From the NCBI RefSeq assembly GCF_002043005.1, contig NZ_CP020330.1, forward strand, positions 2,374,001 to 2,438,000: a stretch of DNA of 64,000 nt. Reading direction: 5' to 3'. The notes under the pieces are model-generated. The model saw only the letters and a program-made list of their open reading frames with translations, had not been told where the DNA came from and did no database searches. Each line of letters begins with the position of its first letter. Position 1 is the stretch's first letter. Source of the DNA: Martelella mediterranea DSM 17316 (lineage in GTDB: Bacteria > Pseudomonadota > Alphaproteobacteria > Rhizobiales > Rhizobiaceae). Positions 46,232 to 53,923 of the stretch are shown in pieces. Position numbers and translations under genes: made by a program.

Positions 46232-47284
46232 GTGAACACATCTGTCTTCGATCATCCCTGGCTTGGCGGCCTCTTCAGCGACGCGGAAACGGCGGCAATC
46301 TGGGCACCCGAACGGCAGCTGAGCCACATGCTGGCGTTCGAGGCGGCGTGGAGCCGCGCACTCGGTGCCTGCGGACTATTCGATGCGACGCTCGCAGAAA
46401 ACGCGGCGCGCGCCATCGAGCAGGCGACGATATCGCCGGAGGCGCTTGGAACTGGCACCCGTGCCGATGGCGTGCCGGTGCCCGCCCTCGTCGAAATCCT
46501 CAAGACCATCGCGCCCGCCGAGGCCGTGCACAAGGGAGCGACATCCCAGGACGTGATCGATACGGCGCTGGCGATGACGCTCGGCGAGACGACGGGGCTC
46601 TTCCTCGCCCGCCTCGATCAGCTGATTGCAACGCTGACCGTGCTGGAGCGGCGTTTCGGCGACAATGAACTGACCGGGCGAACCCGCATGCAGGCGGCAA
46701 TGCCGATCACGGTTCGCGACCGTGTGCTTTCCTGGCGGCTGCCGCTCGATGATCATGTCGCGCGCCTGCAGGCGCTAAGGCCGCGTGTCGAAAAGGTACA
46801 GATCGGCGGGGCAGCCGGAGACCGTTCGGCGCTCGGCGACAAGGCGGATGCGATTGTCGCCGATGTCGCCCGGGCGCTTGGCCTTCGGCCGACGGAAAAG
46901 GCCTGGCACGCGATGCGCGACGGGATCGGCGAATATGCGTCCGCGCTGTCGCTGATTTCCGGCACGCTTGGCAAGATCGGGCAGGATATCGCGCTGATGG
47001 CGCAGCAGGGCATCGACGAAATCGCGCTTTCCGGCGGTGGCGGGTCATCGGCCATGCCGCACAAGAGCAATCCGGTTCTGGCCGAGCTGCTTGTGACCCT
47101 TTCCCGCTTCAACGCCGCCCAGCTTTCCGGCATGCATCAGGCGCTGATCCACGAACAGGAACGCTCGGGCGCGGCCTGGTCGCTGGAATGGATGATCCTG
47201 CCGCAAATGGCGATGGCAACCGGACGTGGGCTTGGCGCCGCCATCGACCTTTGCGGAAAGGTCGAGCGGATGGGTACGGGCTGA
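46232..47284 (+). CDS. pcaB: 3-carboxy-cis,cis-muconate cycloisomerase
   Basis: Converts 3-carboxymuconate to 4-carboxymuconolactone. This 350-residue member of the fumarase/aspartase superfamily has GATSQDVIDTALAM, RTRMQAAMPITVRDR and the superfamily signature GGGGSSAMPHKSNPV with the catalytic loop Ser. The start is GTG 46232 with GGAG 8 bp upstream; the frame is open from 46094 through the end of pcaG but without similarity. At 350 residues it is on the short side for PcaB. Last gene of the pca operon; it converges on the TetR-hydrolase fusion gene 7 bp away. Confidence 0.94.
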   Translation: MNTSVFDHPWLGGLFSDAETAAIWAPERQLSHMLAFEAAWSRALGACGLFDATLAENAARAIEQATISPEALGTGTRADGVPVPALVEILKTIAPAEAVHKGATSQDVIDTALAMTLGETTGLFLARLDQLIATLTVLERRFGDNELTGRTRMQAAMPITVRDRVLSWRLPLDDHVARLQALRPRVEKVQIGGAAGDRSALGDKADAIVADVARALGLRPTEKAWHAMRDGIGEYASALSLISGTLGKIGQDIALMAQQGIDEIALSGGGGSSAMPHKSNPVLAELLVTLSRFNAAQLSGMHQALIHEQERSGAAWSLEWMILPQMAMATGRGLGAAIDLCGKVERMGTG

Positions 47285-47291
47285 AACCGTG

Positions 47292-48953
47292 TCAGGCGCT
47301 GCCGGCCATCCGGAAGACCTCGTAAAGCCAGTCGCTCATGATCCTGAGCTTGTCTTCGGCGAGGGCGCATTGGCTCTGGGCGCGCAGATAGTCGTGCACG
47401 AGGCCGTCCCCCTCGTCGACAGTCACCTCGACGCCGGCCGTCTTCAGCGCCGCCGCATAGGCCGCGCCGCTGTCGCGCATCGGGTCATTGGCGGCGAGCG
47501 CAATGAAGGCCGGTGGCAGGCGTCCGTGCGAAGGTGCCAAGAGCGGCGCGACCAGTGGATCGGATCTTTGCCGCTCTGTGTCCGGACAGTATGCGTTCGC
47601 CATGGCGTTGATTTCGTCCACGCGCAGCAGAGGCCCTTCGCCATTCTGAAGGCAGGATGGCCGGGACAGGTCGAAGTCGCTGATCGGATAGATCAGCAAC
47701 TGGGCACAAAGCGGCACATTTTTGTCCCGGCAGATTATCGCGGTGGCGGCTGCAAGGTTTCCGCCCGCTCCGTCGCCGCCGACGGCGATGCGGGTCGCAT
47801 CGACGCCGAGATCGCTCGCCCGGTCGCGTGTCCAGCCGAGGACCGAAAGCGTCTGTTCCAGCGCCGTCGGACAGGGATGCTCGGGCGCCAGCGCGTAATC
47901 CACGGAAATCACCGTCTGCCGTGTCCAGGAGGCAAGACGGGTCGTGGTGTCCCAGTGCGATTCGGGGCTCCCCTGGCTGAAGCCGCCGCCATGCAGATAG
48001 ATCAGGGCCGGTTGCGGGCCATTGCTCTGGTGCCGGAAGATGCGCACGCGCACCGGCCCGCCGGGGCTGTCGATCCAGTGTTCGGAATCGGTTTCGATAT
48101 TGGGCGGCGTGGGAAGCCGCAGGTTGCGGGCAACCGAATTGTAGAGCACGCGCCGCGCCTCGAGCGTTGTGCCTTCGGGCAGGCTCGCCTTCTGCGCCTC
48201 CAGAACTTCGAGAAAGCGATAGATGCCGGGGTCGATCTTGCGCGGTCTTGTCTGTGGGCGTTGCTCGGCGTCCTCCGGCGAAAGCCCCGGTTTCATCACG
48301 AAGCGCAGCACCATATCGCCGGTGTGGCGGCGCAGCATGTCCTGCCCCTTGGGTTCGAAGAGTGCCGAACCGAAAATGTTCGAGAAGGTGGCGCGGTTGG
48401 AAACGTTGAAAATCGCGAGCGCGGAAATGTGCCAGTGCAATTCGAGCGCCGTCAGGCCGGGCCGGAACAGGCCCTCGTCGCAACCGCGCCCGTAAATTTC
48501 CTCCAGAAGCCGGATGGCGGAGCTGTTCTGGCCCGAGATCATCTCGGATTTCGACATGTGACGGCCTTCATGGATATTCTCGACCATGACCAGCCGCACG
48601 AAATCGCGCTCGCGGTTATGGTGGTCGAAGGTGAATTCCGTCAGTTGCCGCAAGGCTTCCACCGGGTGAAGGCGGCCGAGATCGAGATCGTCCTCGGCGC
48701 GGCGCATACGCGCATAGGCGTCCTCCAGAACGGCGCGGTAGAGGCCTTCCTTGTCGCCGAAATAATAGTAGATCATGCGTTTCGACGTGCGGGTGCGCGC
48801 GGCGATCTCATCCATTTTCGCGCCGGAAAGCCCGTGGGCGACGAAGACGGCCCGGGCAGTCTGCAGGATATTTTCGCGCACGGCTTCCGGATCCTGCTTC
48901 CAGCTGCGCCGCGCAGCCGCATCCGGCACCTCGTTGATCTCGTCCTTCGCCAA
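47292..48953 (-). CDS. TetR regulator fused to a hormone-sensitive-lipase-type pseudo-hydrolase
   Basis: A single uninterrupted 553-residue frame. Residues about 25-80 are a TetR DNA-binding domain (NILQTARAVFVAHGLSGAKM, TSKRMIYYYFGDKEGLYRAV) and about 90-225 a TetR-type C-terminal helical domain. From about 240 to the end is a complete HSL/esterase-family alpha/beta hydrolase. Its oxyanion motif HGGG is at 321-324, the acid Asp490 is in NDPMRD and His520 is in GLVHDY. However, the nucleophile elbow reads GGDGAGGN instead of GDSAGG: the catalytic Ser is Gly395 (codon GGA, plus-strand 47771-47769). The domain should therefore bind but not hydrolyse. It is divergent from the quinate/shikimate operon and converges on pcaB, so it probably regulates one or both. 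The direct repeats at 49028-49072 are its candidate operator. Confidence 0.88.
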   Translation of the reverse strand: MAKDEINEVPDAAARRSWKQDPEAVRENILQTARAVFVAHGLSGAKMDEIAARTRTSKRMIYYYFGDKEGLYRAVLEDAYARMRRAEDDLDLGRLHPVEALRQLTEFTFDHHNRERDFVRLVMVENIHEGRHMSKSEMISGQNSSAIRLLEEIYGRGCDEGLFRPGLTALELHWHISALAIFNVSNRATFSNIFGSALFEPKGQDMLRRHTGDMVLRFVMKPGLSPEDAEQRPQTRPRKIDPGIYRFLEVLEAQKASLPEGTTLEARRVLYNSVARNLRLPTPPNIETDSEHWIDSPGGPVRVRIFRHQSNGPQPALIYLHGGGFSQGSPESHWDTTTRLASWTRQTVISVDYALAPEHPCPTALEQTLSVLGWTRDRASDLGVDATRIAVGGDGAGGNLAAATAIICRDKNVPLCAQLLIYPISDFDLSRPSCLQNGEGPLLRVDEINAMANAYCPDTERQRSDPLVAPLLAPSHGRLPPAFIALAANDPMRDSGAAYAAALKTAGVEVTVDEGDGLVHDYLRAQSQCALAEDKLRIMSDWLYEVFRMAGSA

Positions 48954-49027
48954 GTTCTCTCCTCCTGAAATGCCCCTTTGCGGTCTACTGCAAAGCGAAG
49001 AATTGCGCGACCCTCAAAAAACAAAAC

Positions 49028-49072
49028 TAACTGATCCGTACATTGTCTTGACATAATTAACTGAATTGAACA
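49028..49072. promoter_or_regulatory. Paired direct repeats, candidate operator of the TetR-hydrolase fusion
   Basis: Two 15-bp sites TAACTGATCCGTACA (49028-49042) and TAACTGAATTGAACA (49058-49072), same orientation, exactly 30 bp apart. One lies just upstream of the -35 and the other inside the spacer of the predicted operon promoter in the 157-bp gap between the fusion gene and the quinate/shikimate operon. Confidence 0.5.
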
Positions 49073-49077
49073 AAATC
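49049..49077 (+). promoter_or_regulatory. Predicted promoter of the quinate/shikimate operon
   Basis: Consensus TTGACA (49049-49054), a 17-bp spacer and CAAAAT (49072-49077). It precedes the dehydrogenase gene by about 35 bp and is bracketed by the TAACTGA repeats. Confidence 0.55.
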
Positions 49078-49110
49078 AAAAACAGGAGATTTTCGGGAGG
49101 TCGTTTCTGC

Positions 49111-50016
49111 ATGGTTGTCACACAGGCCCGTTCACCGCGCGCCGGTTCCGGTCAGGCTCTGAGGGTCGGGCTGTTGGGCCAAGGCATTGGCGGTTCGCGC
49201 ACGCCGGGCATGCATATGGCGGCAGCCGGGGCGCTTGGGCTCGATTACCAGTACGACTTTATCGATGTTCTGGAACGAGATCTGCCTCCGACGATCGGAG
49301 AGACGCTCGATCTGCTGCAGGCCGAAGGCTATCGCGGCCTCAACGTGACCTATCCCTTCAAGCAGGCGGTGATCCCGCACCTCGACGAACTGTCCCAGGA
49401 TGCGCAATTGGTCGGCGCGGTTAATACCATCGTCTTCGGCAATGGCCGGCGCATCGGTCACAATACCGATTGCTGGGGCTTTGCGATGAGCTTCCGTCAA
49501 GGCCTGCCGAACGACATTGCCCGCGAGCGCGTCTTGCTTCTGGGTGCCGGCGGCGCCGGCAGGGCTGTCGCGCATGCGCTGCTCGACGAAAATGTCGGGC
49601 GACTCTTCATCCTCGATCCCGACCGCAAGAGAACCGATGAACTTGTCGATGTCTTGCGCACGCATTTCGGCCCGGAGAGGGTTTTGGGCGCCGATGATGC
49701 CGAGATCGCGGCGGAAGTTGACGGGATCGTCAATGCCTCGCCGGTCGGCATGGAAAAGCTGCCGGGCTGCCCGCTTCCGGAGCGCCTGATCGCACCGCAT
49801 CACTTCGTCGCCGACATCGTCTATTTCCCGCCCGAGACGGAGCTGATCAGGGCGGCGACCGGCAAGGGCTGCGCCGTGCTGCCGGGCACCGGCATGGCGC
49901 TCTGGCAGGCCGTCCGCGCCTTCGAGCTGTTCACCGGCAAGGAGCCCGATATTTCCGTGATGAAGCCGGCTCTGCTGGCGGCATCCTTGCCGGAAAAAAG
50001 GGGGGTGGCGGAATGA
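49111..50016 (+). CDS. Quinate/shikimate dehydrogenase (AroE superfamily, catabolic type)
   Basis: Oxidises quinate to 3-dehydroquinate and/or shikimate to 3-dehydroshikimate with NAD(P)+. The 301-residue protein has catalytic Lys and Asp in NVTYPFKQAV and GHNTDCWGF and the dinucleotide loop LLGAGGAGRAV. The N-terminal substrate motif is GGSRTPGMH rather than the SxSP..HN of biosynthetic AroE, a form seen in catabolic quinate/shikimate dehydrogenases. With QsuB-type dehydratase and dehydroquinase in the same operon a catabolic role is likely. I use ATG 49111 after GGGAGG; an ATG at 49066 would lie inside the promoter. The stop overlaps the next gene by 4 bp. Confidence 0.88.
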   Translation: MVVTQARSPRAGSGQALRVGLLGQGIGGSRTPGMHMAAAGALGLDYQYDFIDVLERDLPPTIGETLDLLQAEGYRGLNVTYPFKQAVIPHLDELSQDAQLVGAVNTIVFGNGRRIGHNTDCWGFAMSFRQGLPNDIARERVLLLGAGGAGRAVAHALLDENVGRLFILDPDRKRTDELVDVLRTHFGPERVLGADDAEIAAEVDGIVNASPVGMEKLPGCPLPERLIAPHHFVADIVYFPPETELIRAATGKGCAVLPGTGMALWQAVRAFELFTGKEPDISVMKPALLAASLPEKRGVAE

Positions 50017-51905
50017 AGACCTCCATCGCCACTGTCTGCATCGCCGGCGACCTGCTTGAAAAGCTGGCGGCCATCTCAGCGGCCGGCTTCGATGGCATCG
50101 AGATATTCGAGCAGGATTTCATAGCCTTCGACGCTTCCCCGCGAGAGGCCGGGAAGATGGTGCGAGATCACGGTCTGGAGATCACGCTGTTCCAGCCGTT
50201 CCGTGACTTCGAAGGTCTGCCGGAGCCGTTGCGTGCGCGGGCCTTCGATCGCATGGAGCGCAAGTTCGACCTGATGCAGGAGCTGGGGACCGATCTCGTT
50301 CTGGTCTGCTCGTCGACCCATCCGGAGGCGCTTGGCGGCATCGACCGCATGGCCGACGACTTCGCAGCGCTCGGCGAGCGGGCGGCCAAACGTGGGCTGC
50401 AGGTCGGCTTCGAGGCGCTGGCATGGGGCAAGCATGTCTTCGACCATCGCGACGCGTGGGAAGTCGTGCGTCGTGCCGATCATGCGAATATCGGGCTCAT
50501 TCTCGACAGTTTTCACACGTTGGGGCGCGGTATCGATCCGAACACCATCCGCCGCATCCCCGGCGACCGGATATTCTTCGTCCAGCTTGCCGATGCGCCG
50601 ATCATCGAGATGGACCTGCTCTACTGGTCCCGTCACTTCCGCAACATGCCGGGCGAAGGCGATCTCGATGTCGTTTCCTTCATGCGCGCGGTTGCGGCAA
50701 CGGGATATTCCGGGCCGCTGAGCCTGGAAGTGTTCAACGACCAGTTCCGTGGCGGCAGTCCCGGCGCGATTGCCCGCGACGGGCACCGTTCGCTCGTCTA
50801 CCTGATGGATCAGGTTCGTCGGCTGGAGCCGGAAAATGCCTTCGACCTGCCCGATATGCCGCCGCGCATTACGACGCGGGGCGTCTCGTTCGTGGAATTT
50901 GCTGCAGACGAAACGGAGGCGGCGGAGCTTAGCGACATCCTGTCCACACTCGGTTTCCGTCGGGCAGGGCGGCACATTTCCAAGCAGGTCGAACTCTGGC
51001 AGCAGGGCGAAATCCGTGTTGTCATCAATACCGAGCGCGAGGGTTTCGCCCACAGCGCGCACATCGTCCACGGCCTCAATATCTGCGATATCGGGCTGCA
51101 GGTGGAAAGCGCCGAAGACACGGTCGCGCGAGCCGAGGCGCTCGGCATCCCGTCGTTTCACCAGCCCGTCGGCACGGGCGAGCTCGATATCCCGGCCATT
51201 CGCGGCGTCGGCGCGGGGCTGATGCATTTCATCGATGACAGCAGTGGCCTCGCCGGGGTCTGGGATACGGAATTCCGGCCAACAGCAGAAGAGACATCGG
51301 CGCGCGACGCCGGGCTGAAACGGATCGATCACATCGCACAGACGATGAATTACGAAGAGATGCTGACATGGTCGCTGTTCTACCTGTCGCTCTTCGACAC
51401 CCGGAAGTCGCCCACCGTCGATGTCGTCGATCCGGGCGGGCTCGTTCGCAGCCAGGCGATCCAGTCGCCGGACGGCGCTTTGCGCATAACGCTGAACGGC
51501 GCGGAGACGCACCGCACCTTCGCTGGCCGGTTCGTTGCGGACAGTTTCGGCTCGTCCGTGCAGCATGTGGCCTTCGAGACCGATGATATCTTTGCGACGG
51601 CCGAGGCGCTCGCGAAAAATGGCTTCGAGGCCCTGCCGATGCCGGACAATTATTATGACGACCTCGTGGCCCGTCTGGCTGTCGGGGCCGAGATGATCGA
51701 GAGCCTCAAACGCCACAGCATCCTCTACGACGAGGACAAGAACGGTGCCTATTTCCAGCTCTACAGCAGGCCGTTCGGCGACGGCATTTTCTTCGAGATC
51801 GTTCAGCGGCAGGGTGCGTATTCGGGTTATGGCGCGGTCAACGCGCCGTTCCGCACCGCTGCCCAGCGCAGGCTGATGCGGCCTGCATCGGTGCCAAGGC
51901 AATGA
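50013..51905 (+). CDS. qsuB: 3-dehydroshikimate dehydratase, QsuB/QuiC two-domain type
   Basis: Dehydrates 3-dehydroshikimate to protocatechuate, linking quinate/shikimate use to the pca operon. The 630-residue protein has an N-terminal AP-endonuclease-2/sugar-isomerase barrel (about 1-280; GFDGIEIFEQDF, VGFEALAWGKHVFD, GLILDSFHTLGRG, and PLSLEVFNDQFRGG supply the metal ligands). A C-terminal 4-hydroxyphenylpyruvate-dioxygenase-like VOC region (about 290-610) follows, whose iron triad is still intact (His in RIDHIAQTM, His in VQHVAFET, Glu in IFFEIVQR). The C-terminal domain's role in this family is unclear. ATGA overlap with the dehydrogenase. Confidence 0.93.
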   Translation: MKTSIATVCIAGDLLEKLAAISAAGFDGIEIFEQDFIAFDASPREAGKMVRDHGLEITLFQPFRDFEGLPEPLRARAFDRMERKFDLMQELGTDLVLVCSSTHPEALGGIDRMADDFAALGERAAKRGLQVGFEALAWGKHVFDHRDAWEVVRRADHANIGLILDSFHTLGRGIDPNTIRRIPGDRIFFVQLADAPIIEMDLLYWSRHFRNMPGEGDLDVVSFMRAVAATGYSGPLSLEVFNDQFRGGSPGAIARDGHRSLVYLMDQVRRLEPENAFDLPDMPPRITTRGVSFVEFAADETEAAELSDILSTLGFRRAGRHISKQVELWQQGEIRVVINTEREGFAHSAHIVHGLNICDIGLQVESAEDTVARAEALGIPSFHQPVGTGELDIPAIRGVGAGLMHFIDDSSGLAGVWDTEFRPTAEETSARDAGLKRIDHIAQTMNYEEMLTWSLFYLSLFDTRKSPTVDVVDPGGLVRSQAIQSPDGALRITLNGAETHRTFAGRFVADSFGSSVQHVAFETDDIFATAEALAKNGFEALPMPDNYYDDLVARLAVGAEMIESLKRHSILYDEDKNGAYFQLYSRPFGDGIFFEIVQRQGAYSGYGAVNAPFRTAAQRRLMRPASVPRQ

Positions 51906-52804
51906 CGGGGGCACGGATGATGACACCGCAAGTAGACTGTATTCAGACAGTAAAGGCCCGGCTCGGCGAAACGCCGCTTTGGTGCGAGCAGACCCGGCGG
52001 CTTGTGTGGATCGACATTGAAGACCCCCATTTCTGGCAGCTTGATCCGTCGACCGGCGAGGCGTTTTCGCGCGCCCAGCCCTGCACTTACCTTGGCAGTC
52101 AGGCGCTCACCCGCTCGGGCAAACACCTTGTCGCCCGCGATCTGCATCTGGTGATGCTCGATCCGCAAACGGGGATATCCGAACTCTTTGCCCGCGTGCC
52201 GGATGAACGTTTTCCCGCAACCCGGCTGAATGACGGTCGCGTCGACCGCAACGGGCGGCTCTGGATCGGCACCATGGACAACGGGCTGAAAGATGGTCTG
52301 GGAAGCCTTTACCGTGTCGACCCGGACGGTTCGTTTGCCGCCTTTTACGACGACGTTATCGTTTCGAATGGCATCGCCTTCGATCCTGACGGGCGGCATA
52401 TGTATTTCACCGATACCCGTCGGCACCTGACCTGGAAGATCACGCTGGACGATGCCGGGGAGCGGCCGGTCTCGCGCGCCGTCTTTGCCGACTACTCCGC
52501 CGGCGGGGAGCGCCCCGACGGCGCCTGCGTGGATGCCGATGGCTGCCTGTGGCAGGCCTTCTTTGCCGGGGGCAGGATCGTGCGCTACACGCCCGAGGGC
52601 CGCATCGACCGCAGCATCGATATGCCGGTGACCAACCCGACCTGCCTGTGTTTCGGCGGGCCGGACTACAAGACGCTGTTCGTCACCACGGCATTCAAGT
52701 TTTTAAGCGAGGAGCAACGCGCAAACGAGCCGCTCGCCGGCAGCGTTTTTGCGATCAGCGGGGCCGGCCAGGGGGTGGCCGAGCACCGGTTCGATTTTCA
52801 GTGA
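51902..52804 (+). CDS. SMP-30/gluconolactonase family protein
   Basis: A 300-residue six-bladed beta-propeller hydrolase of the SMP-30/regucalcin family. Metal-site residues are visible in ARLGETPLWCE (Glu), RLNDGRVDRNGRLWIGTMD (Asn/Asp) and VSNGIAFDPDG (Asn) and RPDGACVDADGCLW (Asp). Such enzymes open sugar or other lactones. In this operon it might hydrolyse a lactone of quinate or shikimate; that is inference from position. Its ATG overlaps the dehydratase stop by 4 bp; an alternative start is ATG 51917 or 51920. Confidence 0.9.
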   Translation: MTGARMMTPQVDCIQTVKARLGETPLWCEQTRRLVWIDIEDPHFWQLDPSTGEAFSRAQPCTYLGSQALTRSGKHLVARDLHLVMLDPQTGISELFARVPDERFPATRLNDGRVDRNGRLWIGTMDNGLKDGLGSLYRVDPDGSFAAFYDDVIVSNGIAFDPDGRHMYFTDTRRHLTWKITLDDAGERPVSRAVFADYSAGGERPDGACVDADGCLWQAFFAGGRIVRYTPEGRIDRSIDMPVTNPTCLCFGGPDYKTLFVTTAFKFLSEEQRANEPLAGSVFAISGAGQGVAEHRFDFQ

Positions 52805-52825
52805 AATTGAGGAGGAGGACGCAAA

Positions 52826-53812
52826 GTGACATTTCATACCAGGATTCGGGGCCTGGCGCTCATGGCAACCGTTACGGTCGCCATGGGGTTCAATGCGCAG
52901 GCACAGGACAAGATCGACCTGCTTTATTCCGATGTCACCTCGGCCGATGTGCCGCGGTCACAGGCCATGACAGGCATTTTCGCGGACGAAATCAGTGACG
53001 ATTTCAACCTGAAAGCCCATTTCAATGGCACGCTGGTCAAGCAGGGCGCGGAACTGGTCGCCGTCCAGCGCGGCAATCTCGATCTGGCCATCCTGCCGCC
53101 ATCGGATTTCGCTGAACAGGTGCCGGCATTCGATATTCTCGGTGCTGCCTATGTCGTGCGGGATGCGGACCATCTCATGCGAATTTTCAACAGCGAGGTC
53201 GGCGATACGTTCCGCGAACTCGCGCGCGAAAACATGGGGATCGAGATCCTTGCGCCCGCCTATTACGGTCGCCGCCAGGTCAATGTCGTCGGTGACAGGA
53301 AGATCATGACGCCCGCAGACATGTCCGGCATCAAGCTGCGCATGCCCGGCGGCGAAAGCTGGCAGTTCCTCGGCAAGGCGATCGGCGCCAATCCGGTGCC
53401 GATCGCTTATCCAGAGGTTTATACTGCCCTTCAGACCGGCGTGATCGACGGGCAGGACAACCCGCTTCCCAACGACAAGGCGATGAAATTCTACGAGGTG
53501 ACGGATCAGATCGTGCTCACCGGACACAATGTCGGTTTCGGCATGCTGATCATGAGCGCGGACCGGTTCGACAGCCTGAGCGAGGAACAGCAGCAGACCC
53601 TGCGCGATGCGGCGGAGAAGGCCTTTACCTGGTCGAATGCGCAGTATCTGAAAGAGGAAGACGAACTCGTATCCTTCTTCAAGGAGGAGGGGCTCGACGT
53701 CTACACGCCGGATGTCGACGCTTTCCGCACCTATGCGCAAAAGCAATATCTCGATTCGGACATGTCTAAGGACTGGCCGGAAGGCATGTTGGACAAGATC
53801 AACGGTCTTTGA
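52826..53812 (+). CDS. dctP: TRAP transporter substrate-binding protein DctP (copy 1)
   Basis: Periplasmic binding protein for a TRAP carrier. The 328-residue protein has a Sec-type signal ending AQAQD and the DctP fold: VAVQRGNLDLAILPPSDFAEQVPAF, the carboxylate-binding Arg region GIKLRMPGGESWQFLGKAIGANPVPI and EVYTALQTGVIDGQDNPLPN. The probable ligands are quinate or shikimate, by operon context. Translation begins at GTG 52826 with GGAGGAGGA upstream. It is followed by a second, clearly related binding protein. Confidence 0.93.
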   Translation: MTFHTRIRGLALMATVTVAMGFNAQAQDKIDLLYSDVTSADVPRSQAMTGIFADEISDDFNLKAHFNGTLVKQGAELVAVQRGNLDLAILPPSDFAEQVPAFDILGAAYVVRDADHLMRIFNSEVGDTFRELARENMGIEILAPAYYGRRQVNVVGDRKIMTPADMSGIKLRMPGGESWQFLGKAIGANPVPIAYPEVYTALQTGVIDGQDNPLPNDKAMKFYEVTDQIVLTGHNVGFGMLIMSADRFDSLSEEQQQTLRDAAEKAFTWSNAQYLKEEDELVSFFKEEGLDVYTPDVDAFRTYAQKQYLDSDMSKDWPEGMLDKINGL

Positions 53813-53923
53813 GGAGGAGCGGGACTACGGACTGAGGAATCATGAGAGCGTGCGAGATGTCGCACGATAGTGAGGACATCCTGCAACGGGAGACCGGCGG
53901 GATGCAAACAGGAGGAAAAAGAA

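Noticed and set aside
47226..48968. 580-codon plus-strand frame opposite the TetR-hydrolase fusion
   Set aside because: The minus strand has coherent TetR and hydrolase motifs; the plus frame has none. The fusion itself was checked for an internal stop or start between its domains and none is needed.
50076..51926. 616-codon minus-strand frame over the dehydroshikimate dehydratase
   Set aside because: Antisense shadow of a clearly coding gene; no family signature.
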